The translations under genes were made by a program, and so were the position numbers. A stretch of DNA of 64,000 nt from an uncultured cyanobacterium. Lineage in GTDB: Bacteria; Cyanobacteriota; Vampirovibrionia; Gastranaerophilales; Gastranaerophilaceae. The notes beneath the pieces are model-generated. The model worked only from the letters and a program-made list of their open reading frames with translations. It did no database searches and had not been told where the DNA came from. The stretch is from assembly GCA_902495705.1 (NCBI GenBank), contig CABUXT010000002.1, forward strand, positions 1 through 64,000, written 5' to 3'. Shown here one piece after another: positions 49,102-56,708 of the stretch (the first letter of the stretch is position 1; every line of letters begins with the position of its first letter).

Positions 49102-49578
49102 ATGAGTTTAAATTCAAGAATTTTAATTGAAGAGCAAGAAATAGCATACAATCGCAGTAGCTATATTTCTAATCCTGTAAAGGAAGAAAGTTCAGTAATC
49201 ACAGGAGATTTTTATCAAGAAAAACCGATGACCATTAGAGAAATGGTTACCAGAAAAATCAACAAATCTCTTTGTTTTTGCTTGGGTATCGCGATTGCTG
49301 TAACTTTTGTAAGTTATTATATTGCAATGAACTACGAGGCAAAGTTGAATAATCTTGATAATGAAATTGTGAGATTGAATGCAGAAAATCAAGATTTGCA
49401 AGCAGAATTAGATAAATATAAATCTTTTAATAATGTAGATAATAAAATTGGGGAATACAATTTGTTGCAAAAAGCTGAAAAAGTTATTGAAGTAAATGCT
49501 TTGAATACAACAAATAAAACCGTTGTTCACCCTGTTAAAACTGCATCAAATACATTCGATTGGGCAGTTGGGTATTAA
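49102..49578 (+). CDS. ftsL: FtsL-like cell-division protein
   Basis: A 158-residue single-pass membrane protein. Start at 49102 has CAGGTAG ahead; an earlier frame start at 49030 would overlap rsmH. An N-terminal cytoplasmic region of about 55 residues leads to one membrane helix (CFCLGIAIAVTFVSYYIA) and then a leucine-zipper coil (LNNLDNEIVRLNAENQDLQA). This topology plus position right after rsmH is characteristic of FtsL, which links FtsQ/FtsB to the septal synthase. Primary sequence identity in FtsL is always low, so the call rests on topology and context. No ftsI follows. Confidence 0.7.
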   Translation: MSLNSRILIEEQEIAYNRSSYISNPVKEESSVITGDFYQEKPMTIREMVTRKINKSLCFCLGIAIAVTFVSYYIAMNYEAKLNNLDNEIVRLNAENQDLQAELDKYKSFNNVDNKIGEYNLLQKAEKVIEVNALNTTNKTVVHPVKTASNTFDWAVGY

Positions 49579-49640
49579 TTTATTTTTGTTGATATTGTTA
49601 TGGCTCGGTAGACCTGTTGAGTCAAAAAGCAAATAGGTCT

Positions 49641-49782
49641 ATGTCATTCTGAATATAGTCAACTCGGAAGGGCAGGTAGTTTATTTTAGTCATGCTGAAC
49701 TTGTTTCAGCATCTCTAATTGAACAAATTAGTCTTATGTAAGATTTGTAATATTAGAGACCCTGAAACAAGTTCAGGGTGAC
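49641..49782. repeat. Dispersed palindromic repeats
   Basis: A degenerate GTCATTCTGAA element is followed by the third copy of the composite unit: TCATGCTGAACTTGTTTCAG... (from 49690), a conserved spacer with TTAGTCTTATGTAAGATTTG, and CCCTGAAACAAGTTCAGGGTGAC (to 49782). Gene-free otherwise. Confidence 0.75.
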
Positions 49783-49795
49783 CTTGCTCTGTGTG

Positions 49796-51040
49796 TTAGC
49801 TAAATAATCCGCCGACTTTTACAACTTTACTTTTGTTTATGGAATTCATTATAGACTCATATGCATCAAGTTGTCCTTTGTCCCAGTTTAATTTGCTAGA
49901 TACTCCAAGTCTATCTGCAAGTACCTCTAATATATTTTTGTATTCAGCTTCAGCCTTCTCTCCTGCATTTCTTGCATCTACTTCTATCGGCTGTTTATAG
50001 TAGTCATTATAGTTTTTAGAACCTTTTACATAATTTAGGTAATTATTTTTAAATGTTTCTGCAAGTCTCATATCTTCATCTGATAATGTCGAAGCAACTT
50101 TAGATACAGGTTTTGCTTTAATAATACCAAGAGATTTCAAAATAGTTTTAAAAACCCCGTCACAATCTTTATTCCCACCTAGTCTGAAAAATTTTTGCTG
50201 TAATCTTTCTGTATCACATTTTGAAACTAGCTTCCACTGATATTGATGACGTAGCTCGTGATTTATCGTGTTGATAAGTCTAGCCTTATTCTCTTGTTGT
50301 TGTTCTAAATCAACACCAATTTTATTTTGACCGGTATAGCTTCGACCTAGAGTATTCTCTTCAAGCTTTTCATTTACAACTTTTATTCCTAAATCGGAGA
50401 CATTTTGTTTTTCTTTAGCATAAGGTGTTACAGCTTTTAAAAAATCTTCCTTAGAATAGTTTTTAGAAAATACATAAGGCGTTTGGGCATACTTATCTAA
50501 CTCCGCTTGTGGCAAAGTGTTACTTTCGATTGCAGTATGCGTGTATTCTCCTGCGGAATTTCTTGATGCGGTTGTTTTTACATAATTGTGAACGCCATGC
50601 GGTGCTCGAGATTCAATATATTGAATTTCGTTAGTTGTTTTATTGGGTGAATAATTTATTGTCAAATGTTCCCTGTCAAGTTTGCCTCCTTTGTCAGGAG
50701 AATAAACATTTTTGGTAACAGTTTCTTGAGTTAATTTTCCATTTACACTTGTTTTAGAAACTTTACGCCTTTGCGTAGTAACATTTCCCTCGTACTCAGA
50801 AAATGTGTGAATATGTCCTTTACTGCCGTTTTTGTCGATAATTCTTTGTACCAACTTTCCTTCTGCATCTTTAAATGATGTGACTGCAGTATGTCCTTTG
50901 CCAAATTCTGATGCTATTTCAACGATATCCATTGTGCCATTGTTAGCTGTTGGTATGTTCAATGATTTTGACAGCAAACGATAACCTTTTGAAGAATAAG
51001 GTTTCACAACAGTTTTTATTGCAGAAGTAATAATACTCAT
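49796..51040 (-). CDS. Putative zinc metallopeptidase (HExxH), 414 aa
   Basis: The zinc motif is HELRH at residues 261-265 (INTINHELRHQYQWK), and PIEVDARNAGE at 351-361 supplies a plausible third ligand (Glu353 or Glu361) like the ExDA element of other gluzincins. The N-terminal 240 residues are beta-rich with repeated short strands (GKLVQRIID, GKLTQETVTK), suggesting a substrate- or scaffold-type domain. There is no signal peptide. The family is not one I can name; it may be lineage-specific. Its promoter region has the AAATACTTTATAT box. Confidence 0.75.
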   Translation of the reverse strand: MSIITSAIKTVVKPYSSKGYRLLSKSLNIPTANNGTMDIVEIASEFGKGHTAVTSFKDAEGKLVQRIIDKNGSKGHIHTFSEYEGNVTTQRRKVSKTSVNGKLTQETVTKNVYSPDKGGKLDREHLTINYSPNKTTNEIQYIESRAPHGVHNYVKTTASRNSAGEYTHTAIESNTLPQAELDKYAQTPYVFSKNYSKEDFLKAVTPYAKEKQNVSDLGIKVVNEKLEENTLGRSYTGQNKIGVDLEQQQENKARLINTINHELRHQYQWKLVSKCDTERLQQKFFRLGGNKDCDGVFKTILKSLGIIKAKPVSKVASTLSDEDMRLAETFKNNYLNYVKGSKNYNDYYKQPIEVDARNAGEKAEAEYKNILEVLADRLGVSSKLNWDKGQLDAYESIMNSINKSKVVKVGGLFS

Positions 51041-51074
51041 TTATTTTCCCCTTGTTTAAAAATCCCCATTACTG

Positions 51075-51087
51075 ATATAAAGTATTT
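51075..51087 (-). promoter_or_regulatory. AAATACTTTATAT box, copy 3
   Basis: Identical 13-mer on the minus strand, 34 bases before the metallopeptidase start at 51040. Confidence 0.5.
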
Positions 51088-51215
51088 TTCGTTTTGGAAA
51101 ATGCGAATATAGCAATATTTGGCGTAATATTTTGTAACATTGCCACTTACTCTTGCGTTTTCAAACTTTCGTATAAAAAATCCCATACTTTAGTATGAAT
51201 TTTTCTAATCTTGAT

Positions 51216-51242
51216 TAAAGTTTTTAAATTTTATGCCGTATA
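51216..51242 (+). promoter_or_regulatory. Sigma-28-like promoter of the HD-GYP-like gene
   Basis: TAAAGTTT (51216-51223), exactly 11 bases, then GCCGTATA (51235-51242). This differs from the FliA consensus TAAAGTTT-N11-GCCGATAA at two or three bases only. The ATG is 33 bases further on. A CATACT-TT-AGTATG palindrome lies just upstream at 51184-51197. Confidence 0.6.
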
Positions 51243-51275
51243 TAAAAGAGAAGGCATGTATTTAAAGGAAAAATT

Positions 51276-52517
51276 ATGGATAAAGAAGAGAAAAAGCAAG
51301 TAGGAGTCTCATTATTTAGTCAGTCTGAATATTTGGCAGGTAGTGACCCTATCGAGGAAATGTTTGCCCTTAACCTTGGCGATTTTATTTCAGAAGAACT
51401 TATTTCTGAAGATTTTGCCAAGAAAATCAGTATTAGTGCAAACAAAAAAGAACGACTTCAAAATCAACTTAATGAGTTGATTGATATTTACTCTTCTAAA
51501 AATACCTTATGCGTGTTGGATTTTTCAACAGGCGAAGAACAAGCTATTTATACGTCTATTGCAAAATCAATTGTCCAAATGCTTGAAGTTGATGATTGTA
51601 CAATTTATTTGATAAAAGATGGGCAAATGACAGCTGTCGGCGTTTCTGATGGCGCTCCAAAATCAAATAATATTACGATAGAAGAGCTTTTGCACCAAGA
51701 AGTAATTGAGAGCGAACACAACGCATATATCGCAATGCGCAGTTCTACAATGCCTGTCGGAATGATTGAAATCGGATTTGAACAAAAGCCTGAAAAAGAT
51801 TTTAGAGAACTTGTTATGAGTATTGCAAACCTACTTGGTACAACAATTACTCTACAAAATGAAATCGACCACACTCAAAAATTGATTTCTACACCGGAAA
51901 CAAGTGAAATTCAACTAAAACAACAAAGAGCAGAATTGACTGCACTAATCGGCGACTTGTGCGATTATCAGCAAAACTTTGTTGAGGCATTAGCTAATGC
52001 GGTTGATAGAAAAGGTCAATACACAGTTTCTCATTCTCGAAATACTGCAAAACTTGCAAGAAGTATTTGCAAAAAACTTGGTTTGAACGAAAAAACAACA
52101 GACTTAATTTACTATGCAGGTTTGTTACAAAATATCGGAAAAATCACTCTTCCTGAAAAGATTTTTGCCAACAATGGCAAACTTTCAGCAGATGAGTTAA
52201 GCAAAATTAAGAACCACACAAATGTTGGGGTTAATTTGTTGATGAACATCAATTTCTTATCAGAAGTTGTACCGTATATCACATATCAAACTGAACGCGT
52301 TGATGGTTCAGGAACTCCTGAAGGTTTGAAAGGTCAATCAATACCGCTTGGTTCAAGAATTATTGCTGCTGCCGATGCGTATTCTGCAATGACTTCTGAC
52401 CGTCCATACAGAAAGGCAATGGCGTCAGAAAAGGCACTTGAAATTATAACATCAGAAGTTGACCACAAATGGGACAAAGATGTTGTAGGTGCTTTGGCTC
52501 AAATTGTCAGAGAATAA
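51276..52517 (+). CDS. GAF-HD-GYP protein with lost metal ligands (likely non-catalytic)
   Basis: A 413-residue protein. Residues about 75-200 look like a GAF-type sensor domain and 235-410 like an HD-GYP domain, the fold of cyclic-di-GMP phosphodiesterases. His253 and His314 remain, but the HD pair is Gln285-Asn286 (LLQNIGKI), the HH pair is Gln338-Thr339 (YQTERVDGSG) and GYP is GTP (346-348). AADAYSAMTSDRPYR of the fold is intact. It therefore probably binds a ligand or partner rather than cleaving cyclic di-GMP. AAAGGAAAA precedes the ATG, and the promoter is sigma-28-like, suggesting co-expression with motility-type genes. It may be a receptor or signalling adaptor. Confidence 0.88.
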   Translation: MDKEEKKQVGVSLFSQSEYLAGSDPIEEMFALNLGDFISEELISEDFAKKISISANKKERLQNQLNELIDIYSSKNTLCVLDFSTGEEQAIYTSIAKSIVQMLEVDDCTIYLIKDGQMTAVGVSDGAPKSNNITIEELLHQEVIESEHNAYIAMRSSTMPVGMIEIGFEQKPEKDFRELVMSIANLLGTTITLQNEIDHTQKLISTPETSEIQLKQQRAELTALIGDLCDYQQNFVEALANAVDRKGQYTVSHSRNTAKLARSICKKLGLNEKTTDLIYYAGLLQNIGKITLPEKIFANNGKLSADELSKIKNHTNVGVNLLMNINFLSEVVPYITYQTERVDGSGTPEGLKGQSIPLGSRIIAAADAYSAMTSDRPYRKAMASEKALEIITSEVDHKWDKDVVGALAQIVRE

Positions 52518-52528
52518 ACTTAAAATGC

Positions 52529-52555
52529 AGGTCTGCATTGCTATGCCGACCTTTT
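52529..52555 (+). terminator. Terminator formed by a GTCGGCAT-type repeat
   Basis: GGTCTGCAT (52530-52538) pairs with ATGCCGACC (52543-52551), with one mismatch, followed by TTTT. It is a member of the dispersed GTCGGCAT repeat family placed right after the HD-GYP-like gene. Confidence 0.65.
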
Positions 52556-52587
52556 GTTATTCTGAAAGTAATGACCTGTAAAAGTAG

Positions 52588-52613
52588 TGTGGGGAAAACG
52601 AAGGGTCCCCACA
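52588..52613. other. GC-rich hairpin
   Basis: TGTGGGGA (52588-52595) pairs with TCCCCACA (52606-52613). It lies in the convergent gap after the 76-residue gene and has no T-tract. Confidence 0.5.
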
Positions 52614-52634
52614 ATCGATACTACCCTCGTTCTA

Positions 52635-52865
52635 CTACTTACCCTCGAAAATATTCTTATTCTTGAGTTTTTCTCTCGGTACAACAAGACCGCAATATTT
52701 GCAAGCAAACATCGTATTAGAACTATCCAGTGGCAAAAAGAGATGCTCACAATTGTCACTGTCTTCAATCAAGTCTTCATCATTTGTATTCATTGGGTCA
52801 AATTTCGGAATTTCAACTCGTTCTTTTTTCTTAAAAGCTTGCGCAATAAGTTCAAAAATATACAT
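52635..52865 (-). CDS. Small zinc-ribbon-like hypothetical protein, 76 aa
   Basis: A Lys-rich N-terminus (AQAFKKKERVEIPKFDP) is followed by an acidic stretch and a CEHLFLP...CKYCGLVVPREK pattern, which could bind one zinc. The Cys-Lys-Tyr-Cys-Gly knuckle resembles treble-clef/zinc-ribbon proteins. It overlaps the cdd start by one base, so it is probably co-transcribed after cdd. Function unknown. Confidence 0.7.
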   Translation of the reverse strand: MYIFELIAQAFKKKERVEIPKFDPMNTNDEDLIEDSDNCEHLFLPLDSSNTMFACKYCGLVVPREKLKNKNIFEGK

Positions 52866-53251
52866 TATAATGTAAAGCTTTCAGGAAGAAGGTGAGCCAA
52901 TGTGTAAACTTTAATTCCATCACCCATTTTTACAATAACGTCAAGTTCTTCATCGTTGTCGCAAAATTCGTGCAATACTTGTCTGCAAGCACCGCATGGT
53001 GTGCAATTATCTCTTAATGGTGAATAAATCGCAATAGCTTTTACCTTTCTTTCGCCGTTAGCGATTGCAGTACCGATTGTGTTACGCTCTGCGCAAATTG
53101 TCATACCAAGGCTACCGTTTTCAAAATTGCATCCGGTGTAAGTATTACCTGTATCTGTAAGGATACAAGCCCCTACCGGAAATTTTGAATAAGGAACATA
53201 AGCGTTTTTTGAAACTTCTTTTGCTTTTTCTAATAATTCTTCGTATGTCAT
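52865..53251 (-). CDS. cdd: Cytidine deaminase
   Basis: A 128-residue homotetramer-type enzyme that deaminates cytidine and deoxycytidine in pyrimidine salvage. Zinc ligands Cys53 (CAERN, with catalytic Glu55), Cys86 and Cys89 (PCGACRQ) are all present, and YVPYSKFPVGA is the substrate region. GAGGATTT precedes the ATG. The next gene on the same strand is the small zinc-ribbon-like gene. Confidence 0.96.
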   Translation of the reverse strand: MTYEELLEKAKEVSKNAYVPYSKFPVGACILTDTGNTYTGCNFENGSLGMTICAERNTIGTAIANGERKVKAIAIYSPLRDNCTPCGACRQVLHEFCDNDEELDVIVKMGDGIKVYTLAHLLPESFTL

Positions 53252-53364
53252 GATAAATCCTCTTTTATTTTTATTATAATTTTATTTTCGATTTTTTAAT
53301 CACCTACTTGTTGGACTTGAACTATAGCACATAAATTTTATTTTGTAAAATTTTTTAACATTTT

Positions 53365-53392
53365 TAAAGTTTTTGCAAAAATATTCCGATAA
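53365..53392 (+). promoter_or_regulatory. Sigma-28-like promoter, gene at 53415
   Basis: TAAAGTTT (53365-53372), 12 bases, TCCGATAA (53385-53392): one mismatch to GCCGATAA. The ATG is 22 bases further on. Confidence 0.6.
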
Positions 53393-53414
53393 TTAAGAAA
53401 AACAAGGTCGAACT

Positions 53415-54503
53415 ATGGACGTATCAAGAATAGAAGCTGTATCGCCAAGACAAATTGATTGGCGAAAACTCACAGCAAAAGAAATAATTAAATATGACTC
53501 ACAAGGCATAGAAGTCCCTGTAGAATATTTGCAGTGGGCAAAACAGTTTCGCGCGGACATTACCTCAAACGACAAAGATGAAACGACCTACGAAATGGCA
53601 ACAAGTTCTACAAATGTTCAACAAGTTGAAACAGAACAATCTACAACAACCGATAATTCGACAGAAGAACCTCAAACCTCGTCAACTGAAGAAGAAAAAG
53701 AACCAACAGCAAAAGAGTTGCGAAAATCTATGGAAGATGAGGGTGCAAGCCTTTTTAAGCTTGGAAAAACCTTTAGAGGTTTGAGCGGAGAAAAAGAAAA
53801 AGACTCAAAAGCATCTGACAGCATAAGTTCATCATCTGCTGAAAATGCATCAAATTCTATAGAAGGTTTGGACAATTATATGTCTGAATTGATGTCGCAA
53901 ATTAGCGAGGTCAAAGCAGAAATCAACTCTGAAAAAGGTAACAAAAACGATTCGCGCATTTCAAGAATAAATCGTCTGAGACAACAATTAAAAATGTATG
54001 GCACAGAAGGTCAAACCACAGCAGCAGGCTATAATGCGGATTTGAACAATTTGCAAGCCATCGTTGAAGGGCAATCAGGTACAATTGACTCAGGTTTAGA
54101 CTATGGTGCTGAAACAACACAAATCGGTAATGAATTGAGACGTTTCTTCTGGTATAGAGGATTTGGCAAACGCGTTATCCGTGCAGGAGATGCGGCAGTT
54201 GATGCATCAGAAAACGCAAGAACATCTCAACAAAATGCCCTAAGTTCTATTAAAGGTGATTTAGACACTGTCGTTGGTCACCAAACAAACATCAGTTCGC
54301 AAACCGGAGTTGGTGCGATTTCTGAATCTCAAGACAGCAAAGATGCAAACTCTAAAGACGAAAACGGAGATAAAAAATCAGATTCAGAAAAAGCGGTACA
54401 AAGTGCACAAAATGACGGCACAGATACCTCCGCAAAATCAACAACTGATTTAGACACCATTCTAAAAGCCAAAATCAGAAGGGGCGAAGAAGTTCAAACC
54501 TAA
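53415..54503 (+). CDS. Ser/Thr/Gln-rich hypothetical protein, 362 aa
   Basis: The first 50 residues (VSRIEAVSPRQIDWRKLTAKE and QGIEVPVEYLQWAKQF) look like a compact helical domain. Then come a low-complexity Thr/Glu/Ser-rich stretch, a helical section (SELMSQISEVKAEINSEK and SRISRINRLRQQLKMYG), a middle part with ETTQIGNELRRFFWYRGFGK and VIRAGDAAVDASENARTSQQ, and a charged disordered end. No signal peptide. The sigma-28-like promoter and filament-like helices would fit a protein tied to a secretion or motility apparatus, but no family is recognised. It overlaps the convergent rpe by four bases at the stop codons. Confidence 0.75.
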   Translation: MDVSRIEAVSPRQIDWRKLTAKEIIKYDSQGIEVPVEYLQWAKQFRADITSNDKDETTYEMATSSTNVQQVETEQSTTTDNSTEEPQTSSTEEEKEPTAKELRKSMEDEGASLFKLGKTFRGLSGEKEKDSKASDSISSSSAENASNSIEGLDNYMSELMSQISEVKAEINSEKGNKNDSRISRINRLRQQLKMYGTEGQTTAAGYNADLNNLQAIVEGQSGTIDSGLDYGAETTQIGNELRRFFWYRGFGKRVIRAGDAAVDASENARTSQQNALSSIKGDLDTVVGHQTNISSQTGVGAISESQDSKDANSKDENGDKKSDSEKAVQSAQNDGTDTSAKSTTDLDTILKAKIRRGEEVQT

Positions 54504-55153
54504 ATTTGTTTAAGTGATTTGATTGCCTGTTCGATATTTTCGGATTTATAAATAAAACTACCTGCAACTAAAGAGCGTGCACCAAGTTTTGTGCAAATTT
54601 GCGCAGTTTGGTCATTTATTCCGCCATCAACCTGAATGATTAATTTTTTCGGCGAATGTTCTTTTATTGTAGGAATTTTATCCGCACAGTCCTGCATAAA
54701 TTTCTGACCGCCAAACCCCGGTTCTACAGTCATAACAAGGAGCAAATCAAGTTCCGGCAAAAAATCCAATATCTCATTAGGAGAAGTCTTTGGTTTGATT
54801 GACAGACCAGCTTTTTTACCCAAATTTTTAATTTTTCTTATGAGTTCAAAAATCTTTGCAGAGTTTTCCATTGCCTCATAGTGAAAAGTAATGATATCAG
54901 CTCCTGCATTTGCAAAATCTTCGACATACTTTTCAGGATTTTCAATCATCAAATGGACATCCAACGGCAAATCAGTCACTTTGCGCAAAGACTTAACTAC
55001 AGGGATTCCTATTGTAATATTTGGCACAAAATGCCCATCCATAACATCGACATGAATCCAATCAGCACCGGAGGTTTCGACCTTTTTGATATCTCTTTCA
55101 AGGTTTGCAAAATCCGCCGACAAAATTGACGGAGAAACAATAATTTTGTCCAT
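54500..55153 (-). CDS. rpe: Ribulose-phosphate 3-epimerase
   Basis: A 217-residue TIM-barrel enzyme interconverting ribulose 5-phosphate and xylulose 5-phosphate in the pentose phosphate pathway. SPSILSADFANL, VMDGHFVPN, VEPGFGGQKF and DGGIND are conserved, giving the metal ligands and catalytic Asp. Last in the transcript pyrH-frr-cdsA-rnc-rpe; its ATG overlaps the rnc stop by one base. Confidence 0.97.
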   Translation of the reverse strand: MDKIIVSPSILSADFANLERDIKKVETSGADWIHVDVMDGHFVPNITIGIPVVKSLRKVTDLPLDVHLMIENPEKYVEDFANAGADIITFHYEAMENSAKIFELIRKIKNLGKKAGLSIKPKTSPNEILDFLPELDLLLVMTVEPGFGGQKFMQDCADKIPTIKEHSPKKLIIQVDGGINDQTAQICTKLGARSLVAGSFIYKSENIEQAIKSLKQI

Positions 55154-55839
55154 TAAATAATCCCCAATTTTTTACAAGCTGAATAAGCGCATTTTTGCTC
55201 AGCCTCTTTTTTGCTCAAACCTGTTTCAATCGCCAAAACTTCACCATTATATCTGACTTCAACCTCAAATTCTTTTTTGTGTTGCGGTCCGATTTCGCGA
55301 ATAACGTTGTATTCAGGGGTGTTTTTAGTTTGACCCTGAGTATATTCTTGCAAAATAGCTTTGGCATTGAATTTTTCAAAATGTTTTTCTACATCTAAAA
55401 TATAAGGTTTAAACGTAGTTTCAATGTATTTTAAAATTTCATCAAATTTACCATCAAGATAATACGCGCCCAAAATTGCCTCAAATGCGCAAGCACAGAT
55501 AGAATTAAGATTTCTGCAACCTTGTTTTTCCTCGTGTTTGCTCATTATTATCAAGTCTTGCAACCCATTATGTTTTGCGATATCAGCTAAAGTGTTATCA
55601 GAAACGACAACCCCACGGATTTTTGACAACTCGCCTTCACGAGATTCAGGGTACATCTTGAACAACACATCAGAAACGGTCAATTTCAAAACAGCATCTC
55701 CCAAAAATTCCAAACGTTCGTAACATTCGGTTTCAGGGAGATTCAATTCTTTTGTATATGATGAATGAGTCAGTGCATGTTTGTAATAATCTGCCGTAAC
55801 AGTTTCAATACCAAAGATTTCAGCTACTGTTTTAGACAT
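55153..55839 (-). CDS. rnc: Ribonuclease III
   Basis: A 228-residue double-strand-specific endonuclease maturing rRNA and some mRNAs. Start at 55839 (MSKTVAEIFG) fits AAAGGG upstream and overlaps the cdsA stop by one base (TAATG). The catalytic signature ERLEFLGDAVL and a C-terminal dsRNA-binding domain (PEYNVIREIGPQHKKEF onward) are visible. Normal length. Confidence 0.96.
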   Translation of the reverse strand: MSKTVAEIFGIETVTADYYKHALTHSSYTKELNLPETECYERLEFLGDAVLKLTVSDVLFKMYPESREGELSKIRGVVVSDNTLADIAKHNGLQDLIIMSKHEEKQGCRNLNSICACAFEAILGAYYLDGKFDEILKYIETTFKPYILDVEKHFEKFNAKAILQEYTQGQTKNTPEYNVIREIGPQHKKEFEVEVRYNGEVLAIETGLSKKEAEQKCAYSACKKLGII

Positions 55840-56708
55840 TAGAACAACCCTTTCAAATGACTTGCCAATGTAACCATCCAATCAGTTTGGAAAATGAAAC
55901 ATTTGCAGAAATAATACATAATCGGAATTGTTAAAATAAAACTGTCGGTTCTATCCAAAAATCCACCGTGTCCCGGAAGACTTGAGCCGGAATCTTTTAC
56001 CCCTGCATCTCTTTTTAGCATAGATTCGCAAAGGTCACCGATTTGAGCAAATACAGTACAAATAACACCTGCAATTGCTGACATATACCAAGGTAAGTCA
56101 ATGAATAAACCAATTACAACAGCTCCAAGGATTGCAAAAAACATTCCGCCAATAGAGCCTTCAATTGTTTTATTCGGACTGATTACAGGTGCAAGTTTTC
56201 GTTTGCCAAGCTTTGTACCAACATAATAGCAGCCAACATCAGTTAATAAGATTGCTGTGAACATCAAGACAACAAATCCGAGTCCGCTGTCGTATTTTGT
56301 ACAACTTAAATCTCTTAAAAAGATTAAGTGTAATGGGAACCATCCGCAATAAACCATACCGAGTAATGTTGTTGCAACATTTGCGATATATGGTTGTTTA
56401 CCTCTGAATAATACCCACATAAATGAGCACATTGCACAAATTGTAAGTGTTATTGCCACAAGGTCAAAGCGTTTGAAGTATACGACAGCCGCAAGGATTG
56501 CCTCTGTTAAATACATGACTTTTAGGCTTGGATAAAACCCTTTGTGATTCAATATTTTTACATATTCTTTTGAACCGAATCCCAACAGAACAACAAGCAT
56601 TAACAACAATGCAAAGTCACCATACATAATGCAAAGCATTACAATAGTTCCCATTATAAATCCTGTCAACATTCTAGTCGCGTTTTTATTCAAGCCCAGC
56701 TCTATCAT
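55839..56708 (-). CDS. cdsA: Phosphatidate cytidylyltransferase
   Basis: A 289-residue polytopic enzyme making CDP-diacylglycerol for phospholipid synthesis. The signature SMLKRDAGVKDSG and PGHGGFLDRTDS near the C-terminus is exact. About eight membrane segments. It shares base 56708 with frr. The undecaprenyl synthase gene that commonly sits between frr and cdsA is missing here. Confidence 0.95.
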   Translation of the reverse strand: MIELGLNKNATRMLTGFIMGTIVMLCIMYGDFALLLMLVVLLGFGSKEYVKILNHKGFYPSLKVMYLTEAILAAVVYFKRFDLVAITLTICAMCSFMWVLFRGKQPYIANVATTLLGMVYCGWFPLHLIFLRDLSCTKYDSGLGFVVLMFTAILLTDVGCYYVGTKLGKRKLAPVISPNKTIEGSIGGMFFAILGAVVIGLFIDLPWYMSAIAGVICTVFAQIGDLCESMLKRDAGVKDSGSSLPGHGGFLDRTDSFILTIPIMYYFCKCFIFQTDWMVTLASHLKGLF

